Assembly: GCA_964461335.1 (NCBI GenBank)
Contig: CAYWTY010000010.1
Location: forward strand, 1 to 33,190
Direction: 5' to 3'
DNA from: JAKJBL01 sp964461335
Lineage (GTDB): Bacteria > Bacillota > Clostridia > Christensenellales > CAG-138
Length of the DNA: 33,190 nt
The notes below the pieces were generated by a model. It was not told the origin of the DNA. It did no database searches and was given only the letters and a program-made list of their open reading frames with translations. The position numbers and the translations under genes are program-made. This document shows positions 14,653 through 23,219 of this stretch, in pieces (position 1 is the first letter of the stretch; the number at the start of each line of letters is the position of its first letter).

Positions 14653-15486
14653 ATGCCGCTTTACAAAAACACTAATTCCCAAACTTGCGCATATTGTGCG
14701 CGCCCAAAAACAAAACAGAGTATGGCAGGCAAAAAAGCTCTAAAGCCCATACTTCTTTTGCTGCTTATTACGCTTATTTTGCTTGCTGTCTCAGGCTGCT
14801 CAATTCTTAAAGAAGATACAGCCTCAAAGAACGGGCCTTTCGGCGGCATCTTGGGCGACCGCTCAGACAGCATTGATATTTTGCTGCTTTTAACTGTACT
14901 TACGCTTCTTCCATCAATCCTTATAATGCTTACAGGCTTTACAAGGATAATTATCGTGCTCTCGCTTACACGAAACGGACTTGGGCTCCAGCAGATGCCG
15001 CCAAACCAGGTGCTTATTGGGCTTGCGCTGTTTTTAACTTTGTTTGTGATGTCGCCAATAATTTCAGATATTAAAGAAAACGCTTATACCCCCTATGTAA
15101 ACGAGCGCATAACCGAAGACCAGGCAGTAGAGCGCGCGCTTAAGCCGCTTAGAGAATTTATGTTCAAACAAACGTACAAATCCGATTTGAGGTTTTTCAT
15201 GAGCACAGCAGGAATAGAACAAGCTGTAGATGACCTTGAAAGCGTGCCTACAAAGGCGCTTATTCCCGCATTTATGACAAGCGAAATTAAACGCGGCTTT
15301 GAAATGGGGTTCTACATTTATATCCCATTTATTGTTGTGGATATGGTTGTTGCAAGCACGCTTATGGCAATGGGCATGATGATGCTGCCGCCTGTCGTAA
15401 TATCGCTGCCCTTTAAGCTCTTGCTGTTTGTTGTTGTTGATGGGTGGACGCTTACAGTAAAATCGCTCCTTGGCAGCTTTTACTAA
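14653..15486 (+). CDS. fliP: Export gate protein FliP, with lipoprotein-like leader
   Basis: FliP forms the pentameric core of the flagellar export gate in the inner membrane. Family signatures are clear: LLLTVLTLLPSILIML, GFTRIIIVLSLTRN, QMPPNQVLIGLALFLTLFVM and the C-terminal hydrophobic pair with ISLPFKLLLFVVVDGW. The 277-residue form is longer than most because of an N-terminal extension: a hydrophobic segment at about 33-48 ending VSGC (C49), which fits a lipobox. ATG 14653 has GGGGGGA close by; ATG 14722 (residue 24) would give a cleaner signal peptide beginning MAGKKALKP, so the start is uncertain. FliP of Enterobacteria is also made with a cleaved signal peptide, but a lipid-modified one would be unusual. 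Confidence 0.95.
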   Translation: MPLYKNTNSQTCAYCARPKTKQSMAGKKALKPILLLLLITLILLAVSGCSILKEDTASKNGPFGGILGDRSDSIDILLLLTVLTLLPSILIMLTGFTRIIIVLSLTRNGLGLQQMPPNQVLIGLALFLTLFVMSPIISDIKENAYTPYVNERITEDQAVERALKPLREFMFKQTYKSDLRFFMSTAGIEQAVDDLESVPTKALIPAFMTSEIKRGFEMGFYIYIPFIVVDMVVASTLMAMGMMMLPPVVISLPFKLLLFVVVDGWTLTVKSLLGSFY

Positions 15487-15516
15487 AGCGTACTTCACCA
15501 GAAAGCGAGGGTTAAG

Positions 15517-15780
15517 GTGGAACAGACTCAAATTGTTAAAGTCATGCATGAAGCAATAACAACAATCATGCTTGTTTCCGCGCCCCCCCTTATACTTGGG
15601 ATGATTGTAGGCATTATTGTTTCAATCTTCCAGGCGACAACGCAGATTAATGAGCAGACGCTTGCTTTTGTGCCGAAGATTATCGCAATCTTCATAGCGC
15701 TTTTAGTTTTTGGCGGGTGGATGCTAACTGGTCTTTCCGATTTTACAATTCGAATGTTTAGCTATATTAGCGGCGGCTGA
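15517..15780 (+). CDS. fliQ: Export gate protein FliQ
   Basis: FliQ wraps the FliP/FliR core of the export gate. The 87-residue protein has two membrane helices and the family pattern APPLILGMIVGIIVSIFQATTQINEQTLAF, here with residues SAPPLILGMIVGI followed by SIFQATTQINEQTL. The start is GTG 15517, with GAGGGTTAAG upstream. It lies 30 nt after fliP and 3 nt before fliR. Size and composition are normal. Confidence 0.97.
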   Translation: MEQTQIVKVMHEAITTIMLVSAPPLILGMIVGIIVSIFQATTQINEQTLAFVPKIIAIFIALLVFGGWMLTGLSDFTIRMFSYISGG

Positions 15781-15783
15781 AGA

Positions 15784-16572
15784 ATGGCAAATGCATTAAA
15801 CGCAGTAGCTCATCACCTTGAATACTTTGTACTGATATTTTTGAGGGTTTCTGCCCTGATTTTTTCGTCGCCTGTGTTTGGCAGGCGCAACCTTCCAAAC
15901 CAGTTTAAGATTTGCCTTAGCATTGTGCTTGCTTATGTTGCGTTTACAGCAGCACCAAGCCTAAGGCTTATTAGCTACAACAGTATCCTTGAATATGTGC
16001 TTTTGTGCGTTAAGGAGCTGCTCTTTGGCTTAGTGCTCGGCTATGTAACAACTCTGTTTTTTGCAATAGCGCAGGTTGCAGGGCATGTTATTGATATGCA
16101 GATGGGCTTTGGCATGGTAAATATCTTTGATGTGCAAAGCAATATAAGCGTACCTGTTACAGGCAATTTCCTATACACGATTATGATGCTCGCGTTTTTT
16201 GCAGTAAACGGGCACCAGCAGCTTGTTTATATAATTCTTAAGACATTCTCAAATATCCCGCCTGGCAAAGTTGCGCTTAGCGCAAGCTTAGGCATAACTG
16301 CTCTAGAGGTGTTCGCGCTCTCGTTTGCAATGGCTTTAAACGTTGCAATGCCAATTGTTGCCTCTGGGTTTTTGGGCGAAGCGATAATGGGAGTTATTGT
16401 GCGCACAACGCCGCAGATGAATGTTTTTGTTGTTGGAATCCCGCTTAAAATTCTTTTGGGCTTTGCAGCGCTGCTGCTTATTTTGCCGGTTTATGTTTCT
16501 TTTGCAGACGGGCTGTTCCAAAAGATGTTCAGCAGCATTGACTATATGCTTCTTGGCTTAATTGCGCCATGA
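15784..16572 (+). CDS. fliR: Export gate protein FliR
   Basis: FliR completes the FliP5-FliQ4-FliR1 export gate. The 262-residue protein has about six hydrophobic segments. It shows the family features SSPVFGRRNLPNQFKI near the N-terminus, LLFGLVLGYV, AGHVIDMQMGFGM and the C-terminal MNVFVVGIPLKILLG. Its stop overlaps the flhB start (ATGA), so translation of the two is coupled; fusions of these two genes are known in some Clostridia, but here they are separate. Confidence 0.97.
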   Translation: MANALNAVAHHLEYFVLIFLRVSALIFSSPVFGRRNLPNQFKICLSIVLAYVAFTAAPSLRLISYNSILEYVLLCVKELLFGLVLGYVTTLFFAIAQVAGHVIDMQMGFGMVNIFDVQSNISVPVTGNFLYTIMMLAFFAVNGHQQLVYIILKTFSNIPPGKVALSASLGITALEVFALSFAMALNVAMPIVASGFLGEAIMGVIVRTTPQMNVFVVGIPLKILLGFAALLLILPVYVSFADGLFQKMFSSIDYMLLGLIAP

Positions 16573-17648
16573 GCGAGGAGCGCAGCGGGGAAAGAACAGA
16601 AAGAGCAACCCCTAAAAAGCGCAGGGAGGCGCGCGAACGGGGGCAGATTTTCAAAAGCACTGACCTCATAGCTGCGTTTTCGATGCTTGTTATGTTCGGC
16701 TCGCTTTCGCTTTTCGGCTCATTTATGCTAAACGGGCTTAAAAGGCTGTTTATGCGCTTTTTAAGCGTAGGGGATGCAACAGCAGAAAAGTTTAGCCTAG
16801 CTCAAGCAAATGCAGCCTTTAAGACTGTAGTTGTTGAGTATTTGCTCATAATGCTGCCTGTGCTTGCAGTTGCGTTTATTGCGGCAATGCTCTTTAACTA
16901 CTTGCAGGTGGGGTTTCTGTTTGCACCTAAAGCACTTGAGCCAAAGTTCTCCCGCATCAGCATGTTGGAGGGGTTTAAGCGAATTTTCTCGAAAAAAACG
17001 CTTATTGAGCTAATAAAGTCGCTTATTAGGCTTGCTGTACTTGCAAAAGTCGCATACGATGAGTATAATAAGCAGCTTCTTGGTATACCCGTGCTTATGC
17101 AGGGCGATGTGCTTACAACAGCAGGGACAAGCTGGCGTCTTATGCTCGGCATTGGGTTAAAGCTCGCGCTTGCGCTTGCAATACTTGCACCTTTTGATTA
17201 TCTCTACCAATGGTGGCGCTACGAAAAAGACCTAATGATGACAAAGCAAGAGATACGCGACGAGTATAAACTCACAGAGGGCGACCCGCAGATAAAAGGC
17301 AGGATAAGGCAAAAGCAGCGCCAAATGAGCAGTATGCGCATGATGCAGGCTGTTGCTGATGCTGATGTTGTAATAACAAACCCTACGCATCTTGCAATTG
17401 CGCTTTCCTACAAAGAAGGGAAAACAAGCGCGCCGCTTGTAGTTGCAAAGGGGCAGGACTATATAGCAAAGAAAATCCGCGAGGAAGCAAAGCTCCACAA
17501 TATTGAACTTGTAGAAAACAAAACTGTGGCGCGCCAGCTTTATTATATGTGCGATATAGGCAGCGAAGTGCCGGAGGAGCTTTACCAGGCAGTTGCGGAG
17601 ATTCTCGCATATGTCTACAGGCTCAAGCACCCGCATGAAGAGAGGTGA
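16569..17648 (+). CDS. flhB: Export switch protein FlhB
   Basis: FlhB sets export substrate specificity (rod/hook, then filament) and undergoes autocleavage in its cytoplasmic tail. The 359-residue protein has the basic N-terminus with ERATPKKRREARERGQ, four membrane segments, and the cleavage site NPTH at 271-274, followed by the tail AIALSYKEGKTSAP and EVPEELYQAVAEILAYVYRL. All required residues are present. A separate FhlB copy of the tail is encoded at 8063. The gene overlaps fliR by 4 nt and is followed 4 nt later by flhA. Confidence 0.98.
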   Translation: MSEERSGERTERATPKKRREARERGQIFKSTDLIAAFSMLVMFGSLSLFGSFMLNGLKRLFMRFLSVGDATAEKFSLAQANAAFKTVVVEYLLIMLPVLAVAFIAAMLFNYLQVGFLFAPKALEPKFSRISMLEGFKRIFSKKTLIELIKSLIRLAVLAKVAYDEYNKQLLGIPVLMQGDVLTTAGTSWRLMLGIGLKLALALAILAPFDYLYQWWRYEKDLMMTKQEIRDEYKLTEGDPQIKGRIRQKQRQMSSMRMMQAVADADVVITNPTHLAIALSYKEGKTSAPLVVAKGQDYIAKKIREEAKLHNIELVENKTVARQLYYMCDIGSEVPEELYQAVAEILAYVYRLKHPHEER

Positions 17649-17652
17649 AGCG

Positions 17653-19698
17653 ATGAAAATTACAGATGTGCTAATGGCTGTGCTAGTTTTAGCCATAGTG
17701 CTTATAATCATCGTTCCGCTTTCAACAGGCATCATGGATATGCTGCTTATTGTAAATATTGCGCTCTCAATCCTTATACTTCTTATTGCGCTCAATGTTA
17801 AAGAAACGCTTGAGTTTTCAACTTTCCCAACAATGCTTTTAATCGTTACGCTCTTTAGGCTTGCGCTTAATATTTCTTCAACCCGCCTTATTCTTGGAAA
17901 CGGCGGAAACGCTGGCAAGGTCATTGAAACATTTGGCGGCTTTGTCATGGGCAGCAACCTTGTAGTAGGGCTTGTAATATTTTTAATAATTGTAATTATT
18001 CAGTTTATAGTCATTACTAAAGGCGCAGAGCGTGTTGCTGAAGTTGCTGCGCGCTTTACGCTTGATGCAATGCCTGGCAAGCAAATGGCAATAGACGCAG
18101 ACTTAAACACAGGTGTAATAAGCGAGGCTGACGCACAGCTGCGGCGTTCCGTAATTCAGCGCGAAGCCGATTTCTACGGAGCAATGGACGGCGCCTCAAA
18201 GTTTATTAAGGGCGATGCGATTGTAGGCATAATTATAACAGTAATAAACATAGTTGGCGGTATGATAATAGGCGCGCTTGGCATTGGCGGAGGTGCGCCT
18301 ATGCCGCTTGAAAAGGTTGTTACAGTATATTCGCTTGCTGCAGTTGGGGACGGGCTTGTTTCACAGCTGCCCGCACTTTTGGTTTCAACATCTGCAGGCA
18401 TAATAGTTACGCGCTCTGCCACAAATAACAGCTTTGGCGAGGATCTTTCAGAGCAATTGTTCGCAAAGCCCCATGTTGTTATACTTATGGGGGGAATGCT
18501 TGCAATGCTCGCTTTTATCCCTGGGCTCCCTACTGTGCCTTTGCTTTTTCTTGCAGCAGGGCTTCCTCTTGCAGCATACCTTTCAATGGGCGCCCGAAAG
18601 AAAAGGCAGCAAAAGCTTGATGATGAAACTGCAGAGCTTCAAGCACAAGAAAAGCGTAAGCCTGAAAGCGTAACATCGCTTTTGCAGGTGCACCCGATAG
18701 AGATGGAGTTTGGCTACGGAATAATTTCACTTGTCGATGCCTCACAGGGGGGCGACCTGCTTGATAGAATAGTTATGATTAGAAGGCAATGCGCAATGGA
18801 GCTTGGTATTATAGTGCCTGTTGTACGTGTGCGCGATAATATTCAGCTTGGCACAAATGCGTACTGCATAAAAATAAAAGGCCTTGAAGTTGCAAGCGGA
18901 GAAGTGATGCCAGACCACTTCATGGCATTGCGCCCTGCTGGGCTTGAGGCAAAGCTTGAGGGGATTGAAACAATAGACCCTGCGTTCGGTCTGCCTGCAG
19001 TATGGGTAAGCGAAAACGACAGGGAAAAGGCTGAGCTTCGCGGCTTTACAACAATAGACGCACCCTCAGTTATTGCAACCCACCTTATGGAGATTATTAA
19101 ACACCACAGCCATGAACTCATGGGCCGCCAGCAGGTGCAGGTGCTTGTAGACAACCTCAAGGCGCAGCAGCCTGCGCTTGTTGATGAAGTTATTCCAAAG
19201 CTGTTTTCTGTAGGTGAGCTTCAAAAGGTGCTTGCAAACCTCTTGCGCGAAGGGGTCTCAATTCGCGATATAGGCACAATCCTCGAAATCCTCGGCGATT
19301 ACGGCACCTTAACGCGCGATATTGAGCTTTTAACTGAGTATGTCCGCTCAAACCTAAAAAGGGCAATAACACAGCGCTTTATTCCAGATGGCAAAGCGCG
19401 CGTAATAACGCTTGACCCAATAATAGAACAGCTAATAAGCGAGAATATCCGCCAGAGTGAGCGGGGCTCGTATACTGTACTTGAGCCAGCGCAAATTCAA
19501 AAGATTCTCCAAAACACGAAGAAGGCTGTTGAAAACTCCTTAAGTACAGGGGGCGCGCCAATTATGCTCACTTCGCCCAATGTGCGCAGGTATTTTAAAC
19601 AGCTTACAGAGCAGCTTAACCCGGATATTGTTGTGCTCTCTTACAATGAGCTTGAGCGAGATGTGGAAATATTTTCAGACGGAGTGGTGAGCATATAA
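17653..19698 (+). CDS. flhA: Export apparatus platform protein FlhA
   Basis: FlhA forms the nonameric ring that receives substrates and chaperones and couples proton flow to export. The 681-residue protein has about eight membrane segments in the first 330 residues and a large cytoplasmic domain. The FHIPEP signature is complete (AARFTLDAMPGKQMAIDADL, ending in NTG). The start is ATG 17653, with GAGAGGTGA 5 nt upstream; an earlier in-frame ATG inside flhB has no site. The stop overlaps the flhF start by one base (TAATG). Confidence 0.98.
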   Translation: MKITDVLMAVLVLAIVLIIIVPLSTGIMDMLLIVNIALSILILLIALNVKETLEFSTFPTMLLIVTLFRLALNISSTRLILGNGGNAGKVIETFGGFVMGSNLVVGLVIFLIIVIIQFIVITKGAERVAEVAARFTLDAMPGKQMAIDADLNTGVISEADAQLRRSVIQREADFYGAMDGASKFIKGDAIVGIIITVINIVGGMIIGALGIGGGAPMPLEKVVTVYSLAAVGDGLVSQLPALLVSTSAGIIVTRSATNNSFGEDLSEQLFAKPHVVILMGGMLAMLAFIPGLPTVPLLFLAAGLPLAAYLSMGARKKRQQKLDDETAELQAQEKRKPESVTSLLQVHPIEMEFGYGIISLVDASQGGDLLDRIVMIRRQCAMELGIIVPVVRVRDNIQLGTNAYCIKIKGLEVASGEVMPDHFMALRPAGLEAKLEGIETIDPAFGLPAVWVSENDREKAELRGFTTIDAPSVIATHLMEIIKHHSHELMGRQQVQVLVDNLKAQQPALVDEVIPKLFSVGELQKVLANLLREGVSIRDIGTILEILGDYGTLTRDIELLTEYVRSNLKRAITQRFIPDGKARVITLDPIIEQLISENIRQSERGSYTVLEPAQIQKILQNTKKAVENSLSTGGAPIMLTSPNVRRYFKQLTEQLNPDIVVLSYNELERDVEIFSDGVVSI

Positions 19699-20831
19699 TG
19701 TTTGTAAAAAATTACGTTGCAAAAGAAATGCCAGAGGCAATAGAGCGTATACGCAAAGAGCTTGGCCCTGATGCTGTCATATTAAGCAGCAGGCAGATAC
19801 GCAGCAGGGGGCTTGCCGGGTTTTTTGGCAGAAAGCTCGTTGAGGTTACAGTTGCTTATGAGCCAAACCCTTCAAAAAGCATTATCCCGGAGCGTATGGC
19901 GCAAAAGATGCCAGAGGAGCAGCCGACAAAGCCCGCCTTACAGGAAGAACCGGATGAAAAGCGCAATAAGCTCTATGACCAGCTTTCTTCAGTTAAAGAG
20001 GCAATGCACTCTTTTAACCTAAACTCTCTCCCAATAGCAGCAGATGAGCCTCTTACAGGTGCGCTTGAGCAAATTGCAGATACGCTCATAGAGCGCGAGG
20101 TTCACCCTGCCCACGCAAAAAAACTCGCATCACAAATTAAAGATATTACAGAAAAGTTCACGGACGACCCGAAGAAAGTCGCAGAAAACCTCATTGTTGA
20201 CTTACTTAAAGAGCCTGCCCAAGTTAAGCTTAAAAAGTACAGAATGAACATACTCATGCTTTTGGGGCCTACGGGCGTAGGCAAAACTACTACAATCGTT
20301 AAGCTTGCAGGGCTTTATACGCTTGAGCAGGGGCTAAAGGTAGGGTTTATAAATGCGGATACATACCGTGTGGCAGCACAGGAGCAGCTCAAGACATATG
20401 CAGAAATTATGGGGCTTCCTGTACGCACTATTTATTCGCCAAATGAAATGGAAGAAGCGCTTTTAAGCATGCAGGATAGGGATGTTGTACTTATTGACAC
20501 AGCAGGCAAAAACCCTGCTGATAAAAAATATCGCAAGGAGATTCAAGAGTATTTAAAGCTTGGTGTTGATGAGGTGTTTCTCTCTGTAAGCGCTGCAATG
20601 AGTTACGGCGCATGCAGGCAGCTTATTGAGCAATACGCTTTTTTAAAAGACTTCAAGCTAATAATCACTAAACTTGATGAAGTCGAGGCATGGGGGAATG
20701 TGCTCAATATTTCCGTACTTTCCGAAAAGCCAATTTCCTTTGTTACAAACGGGCAGAATGTCCCATATGACATTTCAACCCCGGACCCAAAAGCAATAGC
20801 TAAAAATCTATTGGAGACTAAACTTCAATGA
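19698..20831 (+). CDS. flhF: SRP-type GTPase FlhF
   Basis: FlhF is a membrane-targeted GTPase that places and numbers flagella. The 377 residues comprise a basic/acidic N-terminal B domain (1-120, opening MFVKNYVAKEMPEAIERIR), an N domain and a GTPase G domain. The P-loop GPTGVGKTT is at 190-198, DTAG at 267-270 and TKLDE near 318. It is followed with a 4-nt overlap by flhG, whose N-terminus carries the FlhF-activating motif. GGAGTGGTGA lies upstream of the start, inside the end of flhA. Confidence 0.96.
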   Translation: MFVKNYVAKEMPEAIERIRKELGPDAVILSSRQIRSRGLAGFFGRKLVEVTVAYEPNPSKSIIPERMAQKMPEEQPTKPALQEEPDEKRNKLYDQLSSVKEAMHSFNLNSLPIAADEPLTGALEQIADTLIEREVHPAHAKKLASQIKDITEKFTDDPKKVAENLIVDLLKEPAQVKLKKYRMNILMLLGPTGVGKTTTIVKLAGLYTLEQGLKVGFINADTYRVAAQEQLKTYAEIMGLPVRTIYSPNEMEEALLSMQDRDVVLIDTAGKNPADKKYRKEIQEYLKLGVDEVFLSVSAAMSYGACRQLIEQYAFLKDFKLIITKLDEVEAWGNVLNISVLSEKPISFVTNGQNVPYDISTPDPKAIAKNLLETKLQ

Positions 20832-21694
20832 GCGACCAGGCGCAATCGCTGCGCGAGTTAATTAAGGCGCAGTCAGCACCAAATATGAATGTAATTACAG
20901 TTACGGGCGCAAAAGGCGGCGTTGGTAAATCAAGCGTTGCGCTTAACCTTTCTATTGCGCTAAATAAACGCGGCAAGCGCACACTTGTTGTTGATATGGA
21001 CTTAGGGCTTGCAAACATTGACGTAATGCTTGGCGCAAAAACAGAGCACGACCTTCTTAGCGTAATAAAAGGCAGCAAGGATATTCACGACATTATTGCA
21101 ACAGGTATTTGCGGGGTTAAATACATTTCGGGCGGCTCAGGAATGGAGGAGCTTGTAAGCCTTGAGGAAACTGCAGTCGGGCGAATAATAAACCAGCTTT
21201 TATGCCTTGAAGATGTTGCAGACACCATTATTTTTGACACAGGTGCAGGCATATCCGAAAATATTCTGCGCTTAATTGGCGCAAGCAATGATACGCTGCT
21301 TGTTACAATGCCTGAGCCTACATCATTTATGGATGCATATGCGCTTGTAAAAATCATGTCACAGCGCAATATCAGGCCGAACATAAAGCTTATTATAAAT
21401 AAGGCGGATACTGAGCGCGAAGCGCATTCTGCTGCAGAAGGCTTTATAAGCATAGCTGAAAAATACTCAGGTATTACAATAAAAAGCCTTGGCTATATTC
21501 TTGACGACGAGCATATGGTAAGGGCTGTAAAGCTACAAGTGCCGCTGCTTGTAAGCTTCCCTGCCTCAAAGGCAGCTAAGAATATCGAGCTTATTGCAGA
21601 TACTTACATGGACATTAAAACTACGGACGAGCCTGGGCTTATGGGCTTTTTAAAACGGTTTTTTGGTGGGGGCAATGAACGAAATGCGCTTTAG
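20828..21694 (+). CDS. flhG: MinD-like ATPase FlhG (YlxH)
   Basis: FlhG is a MinD-family ATPase that limits flagellar number and stimulates FlhF GTPase activity. The 288-residue protein starts MSDQAQSLREL, containing the DQAxxLR activator motif. The deviant Walker A KGGVGKSS (about 29-36) and the switch region with DMDLGLANIDVML are present. The C-terminus (LMGFLKRFFGGGNE) is amphipathic and could be a membrane-targeting helix like that of MinD. It overlaps flhF by 4 nt and the PilZ gene by 20 nt. Confidence 0.95.
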   Translation: MSDQAQSLRELIKAQSAPNMNVITVTGAKGGVGKSSVALNLSIALNKRGKRTLVVDMDLGLANIDVMLGAKTEHDLLSVIKGSKDIHDIIATGICGVKYISGGSGMEELVSLEETAVGRIINQLLCLEDVADTIIFDTGAGISENILRLIGASNDTLLVTMPEPTSFMDAYALVKIMSQRNIRPNIKLIINKADTEREAHSAAEGFISIAEKYSGITIKSLGYILDDEHMVRAVKLQVPLLVSFPASKAAKNIELIADTYMDIKTTDEPGLMGFLKRFFGGGNERNAL

Positions 21695-22313
21695 CGAACT
21701 TGCAGCCTTGGGCGAGGCAGTTGAAATACGAATAGGCAGAATCTCCGCGAAAACCACAATTCAGGATATTCTCGACGGGGAGCGCTTTGTTATTCTTCAA
21801 CCTACGCACAAGCTTGCGCTCTTAAGTGTTGAAGATGACGAATATGTAAGGATCTTTATTATACGCGAAAATGGCATTTACCGCCTTGACGCTGTGCTTG
21901 AGGAGCGTTACAGAGAAAACGGAGTTGCGCTTTGCCGTTTTAGAGCTGTATCTTTGGCTGAAAAGATTCAAAGGCGTTATTCTTACAGGCTTCAGGTTGT
22001 ACTCGAAGTTGAAATATACTTGAAAAAGGGGGTAAAGCCGCAAAATGCAAATACAATAAATATTTCAGAGAGCGGGCTTTGCTTTGTTTCAAGCATTAAG
22101 TTCCAGCCTATGGATAAGTTTACAGTCAAGCTCAAGTTTGAAGAGGGGTTTTATGCTTCATATGAAGTGCAGGTGATAAGAAGCGAGCGCCTAAGCGAGG
22201 ATGAGCTTTACACAACAGGCGCAAAGTTTACAAACATTTCAATACGCGAGCAGGCGCGCCTTGCCAGATATATTATGAAGCAGCAGATTCTCCAGCGCAA
22301 ATTCTCCAAATAA
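21675..22313 (+). CDS. YcgR-type PilZ protein (c-di-GMP receptor)
   Basis: PilZ proteins bind c-di-GMP; flagellar YcgR types act as brakes on the motor. The 212-residue protein has an N-terminal beta-rich YcgR-like domain (about 1-95) and a PilZ domain with both ligand motifs: RYSYR at 101-105 (RxxxR) and NISESG at 129-134 (N/DxSxxG). The start is ATG 21675, with GGTGGGGG just before; an in-frame TTG at 21663 would add four residues. It overlaps flhG by 20 nt on the same strand, so it is probably translated with it. In many Bacillota a flagellar PilZ gene sits near flhF-flhG. With the HD-GYP gene at 2756 it forms a c-di-GMP pair in this cluster. Confidence 0.88.
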   Translation: MNEMRFSELAALGEAVEIRIGRISAKTTIQDILDGERFVILQPTHKLALLSVEDDEYVRIFIIRENGIYRLDAVLEERYRENGVALCRFRAVSLAEKIQRRYSYRLQVVLEVEIYLKKGVKPQNANTINISESGLCFVSSIKFQPMDKFTVKLKFEEGFYASYEVQVIRSERLSEDELYTTGAKFTNISIREQARLARYIMKQQILQRKFSK

Positions 22314-22332
22314 CTACTATATACAGCAATAA

Positions 22333-22361
22333 TTGCAGCTATTTCACCTATGTGTTAAGAT
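22333..22361 (+). promoter_or_regulatory. Sigma-A-type promoter for fliA
   Basis: TTGCAG (22333-22338), exactly 17 nt, then TAAGAT (22356-22361) preceded by TGT give an extended -10 promoter. Transcription would begin near 22368, about 75 nt upstream of fliA. fliA may also be read through from the export-gate operon upstream. Confidence 0.5.
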
Positions 22362-22372
22362 AATAGATATAG

Positions 22373-22389
22373 GGCGCTTATTAAGCGCC
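22373..22389 (+). other. 17-bp palindrome at the predicted 5' end of the fliA transcript
   Basis: GGCGCTTA-T-TAAGCGCC is perfectly symmetric around one base. It lies just downstream of the candidate fliA promoter, at about +5 to +22. No T run follows, so a terminator is unlikely; an operator for a dimeric regulator or an mRNA 5' element fits better. No regulator is assigned. Confidence 0.5.
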
Positions 22390-22441
22390 AGCTTCTCCGG
22401 GCCCCCGCATTGCACATAACAATTTGCTCAGAGGTAATGCT

Positions 22442-23200
22442 ATGCCGGATACAGGAAATGCAAGAGCAAAAGCGCTTTGGCAAAAGTATGCGCACTCTGC
22501 CACTCAGGAAACAAAAGATGAGATTGTTCTCCATTACATTTATCTTGTCAAGCGCATTGTTTACAGGCTGCTGCCGACTTTTGAAGGGTACAGCAATTTT
22601 GACGACCTATTAAGCTGCGGAATACTCGGGCTTATAGATGCAATAAACAGGTTTGATTATAGCCGCGGTGTGCTTTTTGAAAATTACGCAACTGTGCGTA
22701 TACGCGGCGAAATATTCGACCATATGCGCAAGCAGGATTGGGCGCCTTCAAGCCTTAGGCGCAAAATCCAATCTATAAACGGAGCTTTTTCAGAGCTTGA
22801 AAACAACTTAAACCGCGAACCTACGGATAGTGAGCTTGCCGAACATCTAAACATGGATGAAGGCGACATGCACAAAATCCTAAATAAAATGCATATGTTC
22901 AATGTTATGCATTTTGAAGAGCTCCTTATGGGAGAGGGTTCCGGCATACAGTCAGTGCGCGATACAGGCGCTACGCCTGAGGAAACCTACGAAAACAAAG
23001 AAATAAAACGACTTCTTATAGAAATGATAGACGCACTCCCTGAAAGAGAACGCCATGTTATAACGCTTTATTACTATGAAGAGCTTACACTTAGAGAAAT
23101 TGCAGACATTCTCGGTGTTTCCGAATCCCGCGTATCTCAAGTTCATTCCAAAGTTATCCTTAAATTCAAAACCGGCCTTTTGTCACTCTTTAACAGTTAA
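22442..23200 (+). CDS. fliA: Flagellar sigma factor sigma-28 (FliA/SigD)
   Basis: This RNA polymerase sigma factor drives late flagellar genes. The 252-residue protein has region 2 (FDDLLSCGILGLIDAINRFD, then RGVLFENYATVRIRGEIFDH in pieces), region 3 (REPTDSELAEHLNM) and region 4 with the helix-turn-helix LTLREIADILGVSESRVSQ. The start is ATG 22442, with AGAGGT 7 nt upstream; an earlier in-frame TTG at 22424 has no site. FlgM, its inhibitor, is at 27807. Sites matching its consensus occur before flagellin, cheC, the 5440 gene, fliD and flgF in this window. Confidence 0.97.
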   Translation: MPDTGNARAKALWQKYAHSATQETKDEIVLHYIYLVKRIVYRLLPTFEGYSNFDDLLSCGILGLIDAINRFDYSRGVLFENYATVRIRGEIFDHMRKQDWAPSSLRRKIQSINGAFSELENNLNREPTDSELAEHLNMDEGDMHKILNKMHMFNVMHFEELLMGEGSGIQSVRDTGATPEETYENKEIKRLLIEMIDALPERERHVITLYYYEELTLREIADILGVSESRVSQVHSKVILKFKTGLLSLFNS

Positions 23201-23219
23201 TTATTTGGAGGGGGAGCAT

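Noticed and set aside
17232..17957. Minus-strand open frame of 241 codons
   Set aside because: It is antisense to the end of flhB and start of flhA, both certain genes, and its translation shows no recognised motif. Similar antisense frames at 10414-10977 and 15064-15549 were rejected for the same reason.
22373..22389. Palindrome before fliA as a terminator
   Set aside because: The symmetric core leaves a 1-nt loop and no T run follows, so it is listed as a possible operator instead.
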